This document shows, piece after piece, positions 1 to 10,229 of a stretch of 64,000 nucleotides of DNA (within the stretch, counting starts at the first letter, position 1; each line of letters opens with the position of its first letter). Below the pieces are notes generated by a model that was given only the letters and a program-made list of their open reading frames with translations, made no database searches and was not told where the DNA came from. Source of the stretch: Pseudomonas graminis (GTDB lineage: Bacteria; Pseudomonadota; Gammaproteobacteria; Pseudomonadales; Pseudomonadaceae); NCBI RefSeq assembly GCF_002093745.1, contig NZ_MTSB01000003.1:62001-126000 (forward strand), in the 5' to 3' direction. Made by a program: the position numbers and the translations under genes.

Positions 1-60
1 GCATCCGTTGTTTAACGTAGCGCTGCTCTCAATAAAACCTCAAACAAGAGATAGGCCGTC

Positions 61-1111
61 ATGACAGATCGAGTGCTTGTGACCGGGGGTGGCGGTTTTG
101 TGGCCTGTCACTTGATTCAGCAGCTGCTCGCTAACGGCAGCACAGTGAACACCACTGTTCGCCATCTTGCGCATACGGCGAAAGTGCGCCCGTTATTGAC
201 CTTGCAGAAACAATACCCCGGCCGTCTGCATTTATTTGAAGCCGACTTGCTGGCAGAGGGCACTTTCGATCTTCCCATGCGCGATTGCTCGGTCGTTCAT
301 CATGTGGCATCGCCGTTCCTGCTGCCCGAAAAAATCAAGGACGGCCGCCGTGACATGCTGGAGCCTGCGCTGCAAGGCACCCGGAATGTCTTGCAGAGCG
401 TCGGTAAAACGCCGAGCGTAACGCGGGTGATCATGACCTCGACGGTCGGCGCCATTTTTTGGCGATTACATTGATGTCATGCACATGAAGAACAAGACCT
501 TGACCGAGGACTACTTCAATACCAGTAGCACCCTGGAATCCAATCCCTATCATTACGCCAAGGTAGAAGCGGAGAAAGAGGCGTGGCGGCTCTGCGAGGC
601 GCAGAACCACTGGCGTTTGGTCACGATCAATCCGGGAATGATCCTCGGCCCCTCGCTTACACCGGCGTCAGACTCCGGCAGCCTGTTCCTTCTGGATGAG
701 ATGTTTCGTGGTTACTTCTTTTACGGCATGCCGGATCTGAGCCTGACGACGGTCGATGTCAGGGACGTGGCAAAAGCCCACATCAATGCAGCACATCACG
801 CTGGGGCTAGCGGGCGTTACATACTCGCTGAACAACAGATGATGTCTTTTGTGGATATCGCGAGGATTGTACGGCGCCTGCATCGACGCCCCTGGCTGTT
901 GCCGCGTTACCAGATCCCGAATGCCATCGTGCGGATGATCGGCCCGTTCTTCGGGCTTACTCAGGATTATCTGAGCAAGCACCTGAGCATTCGTTTTGTG
1001 GTCGATAACCGGCGCAGCGTGGAAGAACTGGGCATCACGTATCGATCCATCAAGGAAACGCTGACGGATCACTACCGCAGTTGGGAGTTGCAACGCCAGC
1101 TTGAAAAGTAG
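61..1111 (+). pseudogene. NAD-dependent epimerase/dehydratase family reductase, frameshifted
   Basis: Extended short-chain dehydrogenase of the dihydroflavonol-reductase/epimerase type. The N-terminal piece carries the Rossmann motif TGGGGFVA (residues 8-15) and stops at about 476. The rest of the domain, with the active-site motif YHYAK, continues in another frame from about 479. The break lies in a run of six T at 455-460. Removing one T reads straight through (VGAIFGDYIDV) and restores one protein of about 349 residues with Y163 and K167. This is either a real frameshift mutation or a homopolymer sequencing error. Both halves are otherwise intact and show no further decay, so inactivation, if real, is recent. 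Substrate cannot be told. It is convergent with the GGDEF/EAL gene, 26 bases away. Confidence 0.8.
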
Positions 1112-1137
1112 CCGTCATTACGCGACGTTTCAAATCG

Positions 1138-2763
1138 CTACGTGTAGGTCATTACAGGCGCCTCGCTCGGCCGGTCCGTTGCCCTGACCGGTCCGTTACG
1201 CTCGCCCATTGCCAGCAGCGCTGTCACTTGGGCCAACGGCAGTGGCCGCCCAAACAGGTAGCCTTGAGCAAAATCGCACTGATGAGCGGTTAACCAGTCT
1301 GCCAGTTGCTCGTGTTCCACGCCTTCGGCGGTGATTTTCATGCGCAAGCTCTTGCCCAAGGCAAGAATCGCCTTGACCATTTCATTCTGATTAGCCAAGG
1401 ACGTGTCAAAAAAAGACCTGTCGATCTTGATTTTGTCGATGGCCAGTTTGGTCAGGTGATAAAGCCCTGAATAGCCTGTACCGAAATCGTCCAGCGCGAC
1501 ACTCACGCCCATCGCGCGCAGACGTTCCAGGTTCAAGCGGGCGCTGTCGACGTTGGCCACAAGGGCATTTTCCGTCACTTCCACTTCCAGTCGGTTCAGC
1601 GGAAATTTGCCTTCGCTGGCCAGGTGCTCCAGCCATTCTGGGAAGTCGAGGCTTTCGATCATCAGCGAGGTGACATTGATCGACAGCGTGAAGTCGCTGG
1701 GCCAGTCGCGCGCTTGCTCAAACGCCTGGAGCAGAAGACATTCAGTCAGTTGTTTGATCAGCCCTAGCTGTTCCGCCACCGGTATGAAGTCCAGCGGCAG
1801 GATGATACCGCGCTCGGGGTGCAACCATCGCGCAAGCAGTTCGAACCCTGCGAGGCGTTGATCGGGAAGACTGACGATAGGCTGATAGAACGGCTGGATA
1901 TGTTTCTCTTCAATCGCGTGCTTCAGTTCCTGCGCGAACAATTCCTGCAGGCGCTGTTCACGCTCAAAACCGACTTCGTAGAAATGAAACGTGGCCCGGC
2001 CGCTGCTTTTACCGCGGTACATGGCGTTGTCAGCACGTTGCAGCAGGATGTCGGCATCGGAACCGTCCAATGGGAAAACGGCAACGCCCAGGGACGCACT
2101 GAGGGTGACACGCGGTAAACCGGCGTTGGACGCTGCAATTTTTGCCAGCACGCTTTCAGCCAGTGTGGCCAGCTCGGCATGATTGAAGTCACCGCTGACC
2201 GCCAGGCCAAACTCGTCACCGCCCAGCCGCGCCACCGAAGCCTGCAAGCCTGCAGTCGCCTCTCGCAGGCTTTCCGCAACGGCGCATATGGCCGCATCTC
2301 CCACCGCATGCCCGTGGGTATCGTTGATCAGTTTGAATTTATCCAGGTCGATCAGGAAGACAGCCGTCTGCATAGAAGTTTGCTGCAAGCGAACAACCAG
2401 TTGATCGTGAAATACACGGCGATTGAGCAGGCCAGACAGTGGATCGTGGCGTGCCAAAGAGTCGCTGAGCGCCTGTGCCGCCAGCAAATCGTTGTAGCTG
2501 CCTTGCAGCCGTTGCATCAGGCGTGTCAACAGTATGAGCGGCACGATCATCAACAGCAGCGCAAACGCGGTCGACGTCAATACAAAACGCCAACGCTCAG
2601 CGTTTTCGAAGTCCGCGTCATAAGGTAAATCCAAGACGTACATGGCGAAGGATTCAAGCTTGAACTCCCACGCCACTGCCAACAGAAAGATGGAAAACAA
2701 ATAAAACCACAACACGGCGTAAAGGTATTTACGGACCATTTGCGGGTCGCGGATGAATGACAT
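1138..2763 (-). CDS. membrane-anchored GGDEF/EAL cyclic-di-GMP protein
   Basis: 541-residue protein for cyclic-di-GMP turnover. Two hydrophobic segments (about residues 12-32 and 59-80) enclose a short periplasmic loop and place the enzyme on the inner membrane. A GGDEF domain follows with an intact GGDEF signature at 181-185. Next is an EAL domain whose signature reads ELL (E308) in FELLARW. Other EAL landmarks are present: SINVTS, EVTENA, DDFGTGYSG, IKIDRSF and AEGVE. The Glu, Asn, Asp and Lys positions expected for metal binding and catalysis are therefore kept, and phosphodiesterase activity is plausible. No separate sensor domain is visible. Which activity dominates cannot be read from sequence. 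It appears to be a single-gene unit. Confidence 0.9.
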   Translation of the reverse strand: MSFIRDPQMVRKYLYAVLWFYLFSIFLLAVAWEFKLESFAMYVLDLPYDADFENAERWRFVLTSTAFALLLMIVPLILLTRLMQRLQGSYNDLLAAQALSDSLARHDPLSGLLNRRVFHDQLVVRLQQTSMQTAVFLIDLDKFKLINDTHGHAVGDAAICAVAESLREATAGLQASVARLGGDEFGLAVSGDFNHAELATLAESVLAKIAASNAGLPRVTLSASLGVAVFPLDGSDADILLQRADNAMYRGKSSGRATFHFYEVGFEREQRLQELFAQELKHAIEEKHIQPFYQPIVSLPDQRLAGFELLARWLHPERGIILPLDFIPVAEQLGLIKQLTECLLLQAFEQARDWPSDFTLSINVTSLMIESLDFPEWLEHLASEGKFPLNRLEVEVTENALVANVDSARLNLERLRAMGVSVALDDFGTGYSGLYHLTKLAIDKIKIDRSFFDTSLANQNEMVKAILALGKSLRMKITAEGVEHEQLADWLTAHQCDFAQGYLFGRPLPLAQVTALLAMGERNGPVRATDRPSEAPVMTYT

Positions 2764-2928
2764 AAGGGCTGCGCTCGAAAGACGACTGGGGTGACGGCTA
2801 TAGACAGGTTATCGGTTGCCAGGCGTCAGTCTTGAAGACACACCGCACTCCACGCGCTACCTGCTGAAGGGCAACGGCTCCGGGCAACACGGTTGACGTG
2901 GAGCCGGAGCCGATCAGTCAGCGAGAAA

Positions 2929-4245
2929 CTAACTCGAGCGCTGATTGACAAAACGACTGACGGCCTTGACCACGGTGTTCGCGCCTTGCTGGATTTCCTG
3001 AATGACGCGATCTGCGTCATTCGCCAATACCAGTGCCTCGGAAGCCTGCTCGGTGCTGCGTACGATGACGCCTACTGCCTCTGAAGCCAGGTTTTGATTC
3101 GTCTTCACGACGTTTACGATTTCCTCTGCGGCTTTGCTCGTGCGAGAGGCCAACTGCCGCACCTCATCGGCGACCACAGCGAACCCCCTGCCCTGTTCGC
3201 CCGCCCGTGCAGCTTCGATAGCTGCGTTCAACGCGAGCAGATTGGTTTGCTCGGCGATACCGCTGATGGTTTTGATGATCGTTCCAATCACCTGGCTTTG
3301 AGAGTCAAGTGCCTCGATCCCTCGCGTCGCCTCTTCCATCGATACCGTCAATTGGCCCAGCATCTGAAGCGTATCGTTAATTACTTTCCGCCCCTGCTGT
3401 GCGCTGCTGTCCGTATCGATGGATGTTTGATAGGCCATCTCCGAGGCTTCGGCAACGGCTTTCTCACGTTCGACCTGCTCAGTAATAACCGTCGCAAACT
3501 TTGCAATTTTATAGAGTTTGCCGTTGGCGTCGGTAATAGGGTTATAAGACGCTTCAAGCCATACATCGCGGCCCGCTTTGTCTACCCGTCGAAAACGGTC
3601 GACGATGAACTCGACACGGCGCAGTCTTTCCCAAAAACGGGCGTAGGCCTCAGAGGCAGATTCTTCAGGCAAACAGAACAGCTTGTGATGTTTCCCCTTT
3701 ATCTGATTCAACTCGTACCCCATCGCTTTCTGGAAGTTGTCATTGGCGCTAATGACAATGCCATCCAGGGTGAAGTCGATCACGGCCGTGGACCGTTGCA
3801 ACGCATTGACGAGTGCTTCATTTTCACGCGAGGCCTCGATGGTTCGCGTCAAAACGCTTGAGTACAAGGTGATCTGCTCGACGCCACCCGTCTCGTTTTT
3901 GAAGGGCACGACCACCGTCCTCAACCACACCCTGGCCCCAGTCTTGCTGATCAGCCGCAACGTGCCGCTGAAATGCTTGCCGTCCCGAATCGCAGCCAGC
4001 GCACGCTGCTGATGAACATCACCGCTCAGCTCTGGCGGGCTCAGCTCGGAAAGACTGCGTCCGGCGATCTCGCCTTGAGAATAGCTCATCTCCGTCTCGA
4101 ACAAGGCATTGGCAGACTGCACCTTGCCCGCCGCATCCAGAACGACGGCAACGGTCTCCAGATTCAGAATTTGCCCTGCTTGTTCAAGCATGGCGAGGCG
4201 GCGCTCCAATGCCTTGTTGGTACTTTTCAAACGCGAGTTAAACAT
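2929..4245 (-). CDS. soluble methyl-accepting chemotaxis protein with two PAS domains (Aer/BdlA type)
   Basis: Cytoplasmic chemoreceptor of about 438 residues without transmembrane segments. A short coiled N-terminus ([17 protein letters not shown]) is followed by two PAS/PAC domains (about 20-125 and 140-255), then a short MCP signalling domain with the hairpin tip [17 protein letters not shown] that contacts CheA and CheW. This layout matches the Pseudomonas BdlA and Aer-like transducers that sense redox or energy state and link to biofilm dispersal. I chose the ATG at 4245 because related proteins begin MFN; an in-frame GTG at 4290 would add 15 residues that look unlike the family. It ends right after the signalling domain without a clear C-terminal CheR-binding pentapeptide. 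Same strand as the GGDEF/EAL gene, 165 bases upstream of it, so a joint cyclic-di-GMP/motility role is possible but unproven. Confidence 0.85.
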   Translation of the reverse strand: MFNSRLKSTNKALERRLAMLEQAGQILNLETVAVVLDAAGKVQSANALFETEMSYSQGEIAGRSLSELSPPELSGDVHQQRALAAIRDGKHFSGTLRLISKTGARVWLRTVVVPFKNETGGVEQITLYSSVLTRTIEASRENEALVNALQRSTAVIDFTLDGIVISANDNFQKAMGYELNQIKGKHHKLFCLPEESASEAYARFWERLRRVEFIVDRFRRVDKAGRDVWLEASYNPITDANGKLYKIAKFATVITEQVEREKAVAEASEMAYQTSIDTDSSAQQGRKVINDTLQMLGQLTVSMEEATRGIEALDSQSQVIGTIIKTISGIAEQTNLLALNAAIEAARAGEQGRGFAVVADEVRQLASRTSKAAEEIVNVVKTNQNLASEAVGVIVRSTEQASEALVLANDADRVIQEIQQGANTVVKAVSRFVNQRSS

Positions 4246-4385
4246 TGCGACTATCCGGGGCAGTTTGGGCTTGCAACCTTCATCGGTCACCGGGGTAAAA
4301 CCTTGAGTGCGTATTCAAACTAAACATTGAAAAAAAGCCGAGTATTTATTCTAAAAACTAGTTTAGGATCCCACCTGCCAATTTA

Positions 4386-4397
4386 CGTATATATACG
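4386..4397. repeat. 12-bp perfect palindrome in the MCP/Nudix intergenic region
   Basis: The divergent spacer 4246-4544 separates the MCP gene (minus) from the Nudix gene (plus). It is AT-rich and contains the perfect palindrome CGTATATATACG. Such a site could bind a dimeric regulator or simply be a melting region. Nothing else is recognisable in the spacer apart from the Nudix ribosome binding site at 4531-4536. Confidence 0.35.
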
Positions 4398-4544
4398 AAC
4401 TTACGGCATGACGAGCGGTTGTAAGGGGGTGATGAACGAAGTTGCAAATGAGCGGTCATTCATTGCCCAGCTGAACAATAGCTGAACAAAAAGCCTGCTA
4501 CGACGGCCTGTCATCAGACAGAACGTTACAAAGGAGTTTTACTC

Positions 4545-4991
4545 GTGTCAGAACCCTGCATTCGTCCTCTCGCGCTTTGCGTTTTCCACCATCACGGAAA
4601 AATACTGGTTAACCCCTTTTACGACGCGGTCGAAAAGCGAAGCTTTTTTCGCCCTGTTGGAGGTGGCATCGAGTTTGGCGAACGGAGCATTGATGCCATC
4701 GTTCGCGAGGTGCATGAAGAATTGAGCCTCTCGATCAGCAACATTCGCTTGATTGGCACGTTAGAAAGTATTTTCACCTATGCGGGCAAGCGAGGGCACG
4801 AGATAGTCCAAGTCTACGATGCAAGCTTTGATGATGCAGCAGTCTACGAAAAACCCTGGCTGGCGGGCATTGAAAGCGATGGCGCAACGTTCAAAGCCAC
4901 ATGGCATTCTGGTTCCAGCTTCACCGACGCAGCTGCGCTGGTGCCTGAAGGACTGTCCGACCTGCTCAGGAAAGCATGTCTGCTGGATTGA
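4545..4991 (+). CDS. Nudix hydrolase
   Basis: 148-residue hydrolase of nucleoside-diphosphate-linked substrates. The Nudix box occupies about residues 40-62 (G-x5-E46, R54-E55, E58-E59). The metal-binding Glu residues are all present, but the Gly that normally follows EEx is Ser61. The start is a GTG supported by a strong AAGGAG at 4531-4536, eight bases upstream. The next in-frame ATG would remove part of the fold. Substrate specificity cannot be assigned; family members act on ADP-ribose, NADH, dinucleoside polyphosphates or oxidised nucleotides. It stands alone, convergent with the achromobactin locus. Confidence 0.85.
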   Translation: MSEPCIRPLALCVFHHHGKILVNPFYDAVEKRSFFRPVGGGIEFGERSIDAIVREVHEELSLSISNIRLIGTLESIFTYAGKRGHEIVQVYDASFDDAAVYEKPWLAGIESDGATFKATWHSGSSFTDAAALVPEGLSDLLRKACLLD

Positions 4992-5100
4992 GTGTCCAGG
5001 CTGGAGACAGCGCTTTCTGATCGGCACCCTCGGTGCAAACAGCGTCAACGTAAAAACGTAAGGCAATCGCGTCAGCCCGTTTAAATGCTTTCAAGAACGC

Positions 5101-5724
5101 CTACTGCCCCTCATTCAACCGCTCCAAAAACTCCTCACGCCGTTCTCTGTCAGCCCCCTCCTTCGCCAACAACCCGGGCAACAGCTCGTTCGCTTGCTGC
5201 GGACTCAGGATAAATACTCCGTCGTCATCGCCAATCGCAATATCGCCCGGGTTCACAACCACCCCACCGATGTTGATCGGCCCGTTAAGCTCACCGCTCT
5301 CTCCAAGGCTTCGGGTGGTGACGGCGCTGATACCACGGCTGAATACCGGCAGGCGATGTTCGCGCAGGGCGGCGACGTCTGTGACGGCGCCGTCGACCAC
5401 CACGCCGGCCACCCCTTTGATCAGACCGGCCAAGGTGCGCAGTTCGCCCCAGCAGGCGCAATGCGCGTCGCCGATGCATTCGATCACCAGCACATCGCCG
5501 GGCAGGCTGTTCAGCAGTGCGTCGCGAAGGATGCTGCCGTCGGGCAGGTGGACTTTGACGGTGACAACATTGCCAACCATCCGGGCGCCGTCGAACAACG
5601 GCCTGAGCCCGTGCAGATAACCGCGGTCGGTCAAGTGGCCGATAGTGGACGCCGCGATGCCGCGAAACTGCTCAATGACGGCGTCGCTGAGCTGTTGCTG
5701 ACGGTGTGCAATTTGTGTGTTCAT
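5101..5724 (-). CDS. RraA-family protein (HMG/CHA aldolase-like)
   Basis: 207-residue member of the RraA / 4-hydroxy-4-methyl-2-oxoglutarate aldolase family. Enzymes of this family cleave HMG-type acids or decarboxylate oxaloacetate with a divalent metal; E. coli RraA itself is an RNase E regulator. The family loop is recognisable (WGELRTLAG at 92-100, VVVDGAVTD at 108-116) with the metal-site Asp116. The Arg that normally precedes it in aldolases is Thr115, which may alter or abolish the classical activity. The ATG at 5724 overlaps the stop of the upstream reductase (ATGA) and has AGGA at good spacing; an ATG two codons earlier (5730) sits too close to that site. It is the last gene of the achromobactin transcription unit, so a role in supplying or recycling citrate or 2-oxoglutarate is a guess only. 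Confidence 0.75.
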   Translation of the reverse strand: MNTQIAHRQQQLSDAVIEQFRGIAASTIGHLTDRGYLHGLRPLFDGARMVGNVVTVKVHLPDGSILRDALLNSLPGDVLVIECIGDAHCACWGELRTLAGLIKGVAGVVVDGAVTDVAALREHRLPVFSRGISAVTTRSLGESGELNGPINIGGVVVNPGDIAIGDDDGVFILSPQQANELLPGLLAKEGADRERREEFLERLNEGQ

Positions 5725-6500
5725 CGACATTTCCTGGGCCTCAGCAGCGGGCAGGTTGAGCAGTATTCGACAGGCTGGCTGGCGTCGTAATAAAAGCAGC
5801 AGGTGCGGCGGAAGCGGATGCTTTTGCCCTCCGACTCAAGCAGCGTCGGCGGCCGTCGGAAGTGTTTCAGCGGGTTGTAGCTCAGCCCGAACAACGCGGG
5901 GTCGGCCTGATTCAGCAGCCAGTCGAAGTCGTCCTCGCAGCGCTGTCGTATCGTCGGGTCTTCGACCTTGTCCATGCGTTTGTCGTACAGCGAATAGACG
6001 CGCACGGCCGTGTTTTCCCAGAGAATGCGCCGGGAAATACCGGTCACACGGTTGAACGTTTCCCACAGCGGCTGGAGCAAATCCCGAAACAGGGTGCCGG
6101 CGATCATTTCACGCCACGCCTCGCGGGCGTCCGGCTCATGCCCCGCTGGCGTCACGTCGACCAAGGGCATTGAAGAGGTCCAGAGGCCATCATCGTGTGC
6201 GTACTCGATCACGCTGTTGTCCAGCGACAGAATCAAACCTTTGTCGTAGACCGACAGGGCGTACAGGCAAGCGCCCGTGCTCAGAAAGGAGAAACGCTTG
6301 GCCAGCAATGACGCAGTGATCGCCAACGTCGGAGAGCCGATGATCGGCCCCAGTGTTGTCAGTAACTGTTCGCAGACCTGATCGTCCAGCAATGCCCTTG
6401 CGGGCAACGAACGTGGGTCACACGTATCTGCCTGTTTGAGCCGCAGCGCTGTGGACAGCAGCGCCCACTCGGATTGACTGAAGTCGCACGTCAGGCTCAT
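5721..6500 (-). CDS. FhuF-like ferric-siderophore reductase
   Basis: 259-residue protein of the FhuF family, cytoplasmic [2Fe-2S] enzymes that release iron from imported ferric siderophores by reduction. The C-terminal cysteine cluster is C234-C235-x11-C247-x2-C250; E. coli FhuF has x10 in the first spacer. A further Cys258 lies at the tail. The rest is weakly conserved, as usual for the family. The ATG at 6500 overlaps the cbrD stop by four bases (ATGA). Upstream in-frame sequence to 6680 lies wholly inside cbrD and is not used. Its place directly after the ferric-achromobactin importer supports a role in intracellular iron release from achromobactin. Confidence 0.82.
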   Translation of the reverse strand: MSLTCDFSQSEWALLSTALRLKQADTCDPRSLPARALLDDQVCEQLLTTLGPIIGSPTLAITASLLAKRFSFLSTGACLYALSVYDKGLILSLDNSVIEYAHDDGLWTSSMPLVDVTPAGHEPDAREAWREMIAGTLFRDLLQPLWETFNRVTGISRRILWENTAVRVYSLYDKRMDKVEDPTIRQRCEDDFDWLLNQADPALFGLSYNPLKHFRRPPTLLESEGKSIRFRRTCCFYYDASQPVEYCSTCPLLRPRKCR

Positions 6501-7288
6501 TTCGGCAATTCCCGGCCAAAGGGAATGCACAGCGGCGTGCCAAAAAACGGGTCGGCAATGATCCGGCAATTGAGACCGAAGACCTGTTTGACCAGCGCTT
6601 CGCTGAGGATGTCGGCGGGCCGACCTTGGGCAAATGCGCGGCGTTCGTGAACGGCCACCATGTGATCGGCGTATCGGCAAGCCAGGTTCAGGTCGTGCAA
6701 AACCATGACGATGGTTTTGCCTTCCTGACGATTGAGGTCGCGCAACAGGTCGAGCACTTCGATCTGGTGGGCCAGGTCGAGAAAGGTCGTCGGCTCGTCC
6801 AGCAACACAATGTCGGTGTCCTGCGCCAGGGTCATGGCGATCCAGGCGCGCTGACGCTGGCCGCCTGACAAAGCATCGACCGGCCGTTCGGCCAACGCCT
6901 GCATGCCGGTCTGTGCCAGGGCGCGTTCGACCATCGCCTCATCCTGCTCGGACCATTGCTGCATCCAGTTCTGATAGGGATAACGCCCCAACGCCACCAG
7001 TTGACGCACGCTGATGCCTTCCGGAGCGCTGGGCATCTGCGGCAGAATCGCGAGTTCACGCGCCACGGTGGCAGTGGATTTCTGGTGGATGTCCGCACCA
7101 TTGAGCACCACGGTGCCCTGCTGCGGCTTGAGCAGGCGCGCCAACGACTTGAGCAAGGTGCTTTTGCCGCAGCCGTTGCTGCCGATCAACACGGTGACCT
7201 GGTTTTCGGGCAATTGCAGATCGAGGCTGTCGATGATCACCTGGCGCTGGTAACTCAGGGTCAGGTCGTGGGTTGCGATGGACGCCAT
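6497..7288 (-). CDS. cbrD: CbrD, ATPase of the ferric-achromobactin ABC importer
   Basis: 263-residue ATP-binding subunit of the FecE/FepC family that powers uptake of ferric achromobactin across the inner membrane. Walker A is GSNGCGKST (36-44), the ABC signature LSGGQ is at 140-144 and Walker B VLLDEP at 161-166. The start has AAGGAA seven bases upstream. It follows the permease gene cbrC by ten bases and overlaps the downstream reductase gene by four. The assignment to cbrD rests on family membership plus the conserved acs-cbr gene order. Confidence 0.92.
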   Translation of the reverse strand: MASIATHDLTLSYQRQVIIDSLDLQLPENQVTVLIGSNGCGKSTLLKSLARLLKPQQGTVVLNGADIHQKSTATVARELAILPQMPSAPEGISVRQLVALGRYPYQNWMQQWSEQDEAMVERALAQTGMQALAERPVDALSGGQRQRAWIAMTLAQDTDIVLLDEPTTFLDLAHQIEVLDLLRDLNRQEGKTIVMVLHDLNLACRYADHMVAVHERRAFAQGRPADILSEALVKQVFGLNCRIIADPFFGTPLCIPFGRELPK

Positions 7289-7298
7289 CCGTAATTCC

Positions 7299-8330
7299 TT
7301 AATGCCGCTGGTTGATCAATAGATACAGAAAAAACGGTGTGCCCAGCACCGCGACAAAAATGCCTGCGGGCAAATCCAGCGGCAGGAACAGCGTACGCCC
7401 GGCCAGATCGGCAAGCATGACCAGATTGGCACCGATCAGCGCGGCCATCAGTGCCTGACCGGTAAAGCCCGGTGGCATCAGCCGTTTGGCAATGTGCGGC
7501 GCGATCAGCCCGACAAAAGCAATGGCCCCGCCCCAGGCGACCGCAAGCCCCGCCAGCGCAACACTCACCAGCAACAGCCCGGCGCGCAACCATTGCACGC
7601 GCACGCCGATGCCTTGGGCCAGGTCGTCATCCAGTTGTTGCATCCGCACCTGACGGGCGAGCAACACCAGCAGCGGCAGGGTCGCCAGTAACCAGCCGGC
7701 CAGGGCACGCGGCTCGGGCCAACTGGCACCATACACGCTCCCGGTCAGCCAGACGTAGGCCGACAAGGTGGTGGTCAGCGGGCTGAACACCAGAGTGAAG
7801 GTGGTCACCGCCGCCAGCAGGGCCGACACCCCTACCCCGATCAACACCATGCGCAAGGGCGAAGCGCCTTGATTCCAGGCCAGTAGGTAGATGACCAGCG
7901 CAGCGAGGCCTGCCCCGCAGACGGCCGCCAGCGGCAGAAATTGCGCGCCCAGTGCGGCCGAGAAAAACGACAGATACAGCACCGCCGCGGCGCTGGCACC
8001 GCTGGTGATGCCCAGCAGGTCCGGCGAGGCCAGCGGGTTGCGAATGATGCTTTGCAGGATCAGACCGGACACAGCCAGGGCTGCGCCCACCAGAGCCGCC
8101 AGCACCAGACGCGGCAGGCGCAATTGCTCGACGATGAACACCAGGCTGGCGTCCGCATGGCCGGAAAGCACGTTCAGCAGGGTCGCAGGCGACAGATTGA
8201 TCTTGCCCACGGCCAGCGAACACAGCACTACCAGCAACGTCAGCGCCACTGCACCCGCCAGACGCGTCAGCACGGTCAGGCTGAACTGCCGGGAGAAGCC
8301 GCGATAACGCAGCGTCAGGTGCTTATCCAT
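7299..8330 (-). CDS. cbrC: CbrC, permease of the ferric-achromobactin ABC importer
   Basis: About 343-residue FecCD-family permease with the usual ladder of roughly ten hydrophobic helices. It contains the typical segments [11 protein letters not shown] and [11 protein letters not shown], the latter in the loop that couples to the ATPase. It forms the inner-membrane channel with CbrB. I place the start at the ATG at 8330 ([10 protein letters not shown]), which has GAGGAG seven bases upstream and overlaps the end of cbrB by eight bases. A longer reading would need a TTG start at 8357. Confidence 0.9.
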   Translation of the reverse strand: MDKHLTLRYRGFSRQFSLTVLTRLAGAVALTLLVVLCSLAVGKINLSPATLLNVLSGHADASLVFIVEQLRLPRLVLAALVGAALAVSGLILQSIIRNPLASPDLLGITSGASAAAVLYLSFFSAALGAQFLPLAAVCGAGLAALVIYLLAWNQGASPLRMVLIGVGVSALLAAVTTFTLVFSPLTTTLSAYVWLTGSVYGASWPEPRALAGWLLATLPLLVLLARQVRMQQLDDDLAQGIGVRVQWLRAGLLLVSVALAGLAVAWGGAIAFVGLIAPHIAKRLMPPGFTGQALMAALIGANLVMLADLAGRTLFLPLDLPAGIFVAVLGTPFFLYLLINQRH

Positions 8331-9312
8331 AACGCGCTCCTCGCCGGACCAGCGCAATGAAGAATGGCGCGCCGAACAGCGCGGTCATGACCCCTACCGG
8401 GACTTCCTGAGGCAGAATCACCACGCGCGCCAGCGTATCGGCGAGCAGCAAAAGCGTTGCACCCAGCACCGCGCAGCCGGGCAGCAGCCAGCGATGGTCG
8501 ATGGACAGCGTCTTGCGCACCATGTGCGGCACCAGCAACCCGATGAAACCGATGCTGCCGGCCAGGGCCACGGCGCTACCGGCCAGAACAATGATCACCA
8601 GGCTCATCAGCACACGAATCAACCCCGTCCGCTGGCCGAGCGCCGTGGCGATGGCTTCGCCGGTATTGAGCACATTCACCTGCCCGGCCAGCACCAGCGA
8701 CCCGCACAAGGCGAGCACCACGCACATCAGCAGCGGCGCAGCGGTCGTCAGATCGCGCTCCGACAATGAACCGGCCAGCCAGAACAGCACGGTGTCCAGG
8801 CCGTCCTGATTGACCACCAGCAATGCCTGGCTGAAGGCCGTGAACAGCGCCGTGATCGCGGCACCGGCCAGCACGATGCGTAACGGATTGAGACTGCCCT
8901 GCCCGCGGTTGCCGATCACCCAGACAAGGGTCCCGGCCACCGCCGCACCTATAAAGGCACACCACAGCCATTGGCTCATTGACGTCAGGGTAAGCAACGA
9001 CGAACAGGCGATGATTGCAAACGTCGCCCCCGCATTGATGCCGAACAAACCCGGCGAAGCCAGCGGGTTGCGCGTCAGCGCCTGCATGAGTGCCCCGGCA
9101 ACCGCCAGACTCGACCCCACGGCGACGGCCATCAACGTGCGCGTCAGCCGGGTATCGAGCAACACATGCTGGAGCGGGTTCAGCGTGTCTGGCTGCCACA
9201 GGCTTGCAACGATGGCCGGTGGCGAGATCCAGACGGCTCCGGTCGCCAGACTCAACCCCATGCATGCCACCAGCATCAACAACCCAAGACCCAGTTTCAT
9301 GGCGACCGTCAT
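8323..9312 (-). CDS. cbrB: CbrB, permease of the ferric-achromobactin ABC importer
   Basis: 329-residue FecCD-family permease, paralogous to CbrC, with the same landmarks ([21 protein letters not shown]) and about ten predicted membrane helices. The two permeases are expected to form a heterodimer with two CbrD ATPases. The ATG at 9312 overlaps the cbrA stop (ATGA), indicating translational coupling. An ATG four codons later (9300) is also possible. Gene order and family place it in ferric-achromobactin uptake. Confidence 0.9.
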   Translation of the reverse strand: MTVAMKLGLGLLMLVACMGLSLATGAVWISPPAIVASLWQPDTLNPLQHVLLDTRLTRTLMAVAVGSSLAVAGALMQALTRNPLASPGLFGINAGATFAIIACSSLLTLTSMSQWLWCAFIGAAVAGTLVWVIGNRGQGSLNPLRIVLAGAAITALFTAFSQALLVVNQDGLDTVLFWLAGSLSERDLTTAAPLLMCVVLALCGSLVLAGQVNVLNTGEAIATALGQRTGLIRVLMSLVIIVLAGSAVALAGSIGFIGLLVPHMVRKTLSIDHRWLLPGCAVLGATLLLLADTLARVVILPQEVPVGVMTALFGAPFFIALVRRGARYG

Positions 9313-10229
9313 GTGGGGCGGGCCGCCATCACCACCTGGGCGATTTCATCGAGCATGCGATTGGCACCGAGAATGCCACCGGACAGGCTCCAGGCGACGG
9401 CATCGACGCGCCACACCTGATTGTCCTGAGGGGCACGCAGTTGTTGCCAGAACGGGTGCTGGACCAGCTTGTCGTAGTTTTGCTGCGCGGCTTTGCTGTC
9501 CGCGCGCTGGAAGATGAAGAACAGGTCGGCATCGACCACAGGCAAACTCTCTTTGCTGCTGAGTTTAAGGGAGACGCCGCGAGCCTCGCGGGCGGCAGGT
9601 GTCCAGTCAAAGCCCAGTTCGGTGAGTACCGAACCGGCAAAACTGGCGGGCAGATAGCTGCGGATGTGATCTTCGCGAATATCGAGCACCGAGACAGTGA
9701 TGGGCCAGCGACCGGCGAATTTCGCCTGCAACTGACCTCGCAATTCGGTCACACGCCGCTGCCATTCGCCGAGCAGTTGCATGGCTTGCGGCTGGCGATT
9801 CAGTGCCGCGCCCATCATGGCCAGCGTGCGCTTGAATTCGAACACCTCTTCAAGCATCAGCACCGGACAGATCTGCTCCAGCAACGGCGCAATGCGCTGA
9901 TGGCGAAAGCGTGATGCAACGATCAGGTCTGGCTTGAGCAAGACAATGTCTTCCAGGCTCGGCTGGGTTTCCAGACCCACGTGCGGCACTGCGGCCAGCG
10001 CAGGGCGCAAGTAGCGGTACATCGGTTTTTCGCTCCAGGAGTCCACGACACCGCATGGCGTGACACCCAGCGCCACGGCGCTGTCGGAAGCGCCTTGAAA
10101 CAGGGTGACGACCCTTGACGGCGCAGCACGCAAAGACGCTGCCCGGGCAAACCCGGGCAGCGCCAATAACCCCAGCGAGAGGCGCAACACTGTGCGCCGC
10201 GAAGGATGCAGGGTTCGGTCAGGTGTCAC
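9309..10229 (-). CDS. cbrA: CbrA, periplasmic ferric-achromobactin binding protein
   Basis: 306-residue solute-binding protein of the FecB/FhuD (type III) family, which delivers ferric siderophore from the outer-membrane receptor to CbrBC. The N-terminus has twin arginines before a hydrophobic stretch ending in ALA-type residues ([21 protein letters not shown]), which suggests Tat-dependent export; there is no lipobox cysteine. The mature part begins with the family segment on gating and metal complexes ([17 protein letters not shown]). The start overlaps the acsA stop by eleven bases. It is encoded at the junction between the biosynthetic and the transport genes. Confidence 0.9.
   Translation of the reverse strand: MTPDRTLHPSRRTVLRLSLGLLALPGFARAASLRAAPSRVVTLFQGASDSAVALGVTPCGVVDSWSEKPMYRYLRPALAAVPHVGLETQPSLEDIVLLKPDLIVASRFRHQRIAPLLEQICPVLMLEEVFEFKRTLAMMGAALNRQPQAMQLLGEWQRRVTELRGQLQAKFAGRWPITVSVLDIREDHIRSYLPASFAGSVLTELGFDWTPAAREARGVSLKLSSKESLPVVDADLFFIFQRADSKAAQQNYDKLVQHPFWQQLRAPQDNQVWRVDAVAWSLSGGILGANRMLDEIAQVVMAARPT

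Noticed and set aside
6501-6680. Upstream extension of the FhuF-like gene
   Set aside because: The extension lies inside cbrD and is low-complexity, arginine-rich sequence typical of an out-of-frame reading. The ATG at 6500 coupled to the cbrD stop is far better.
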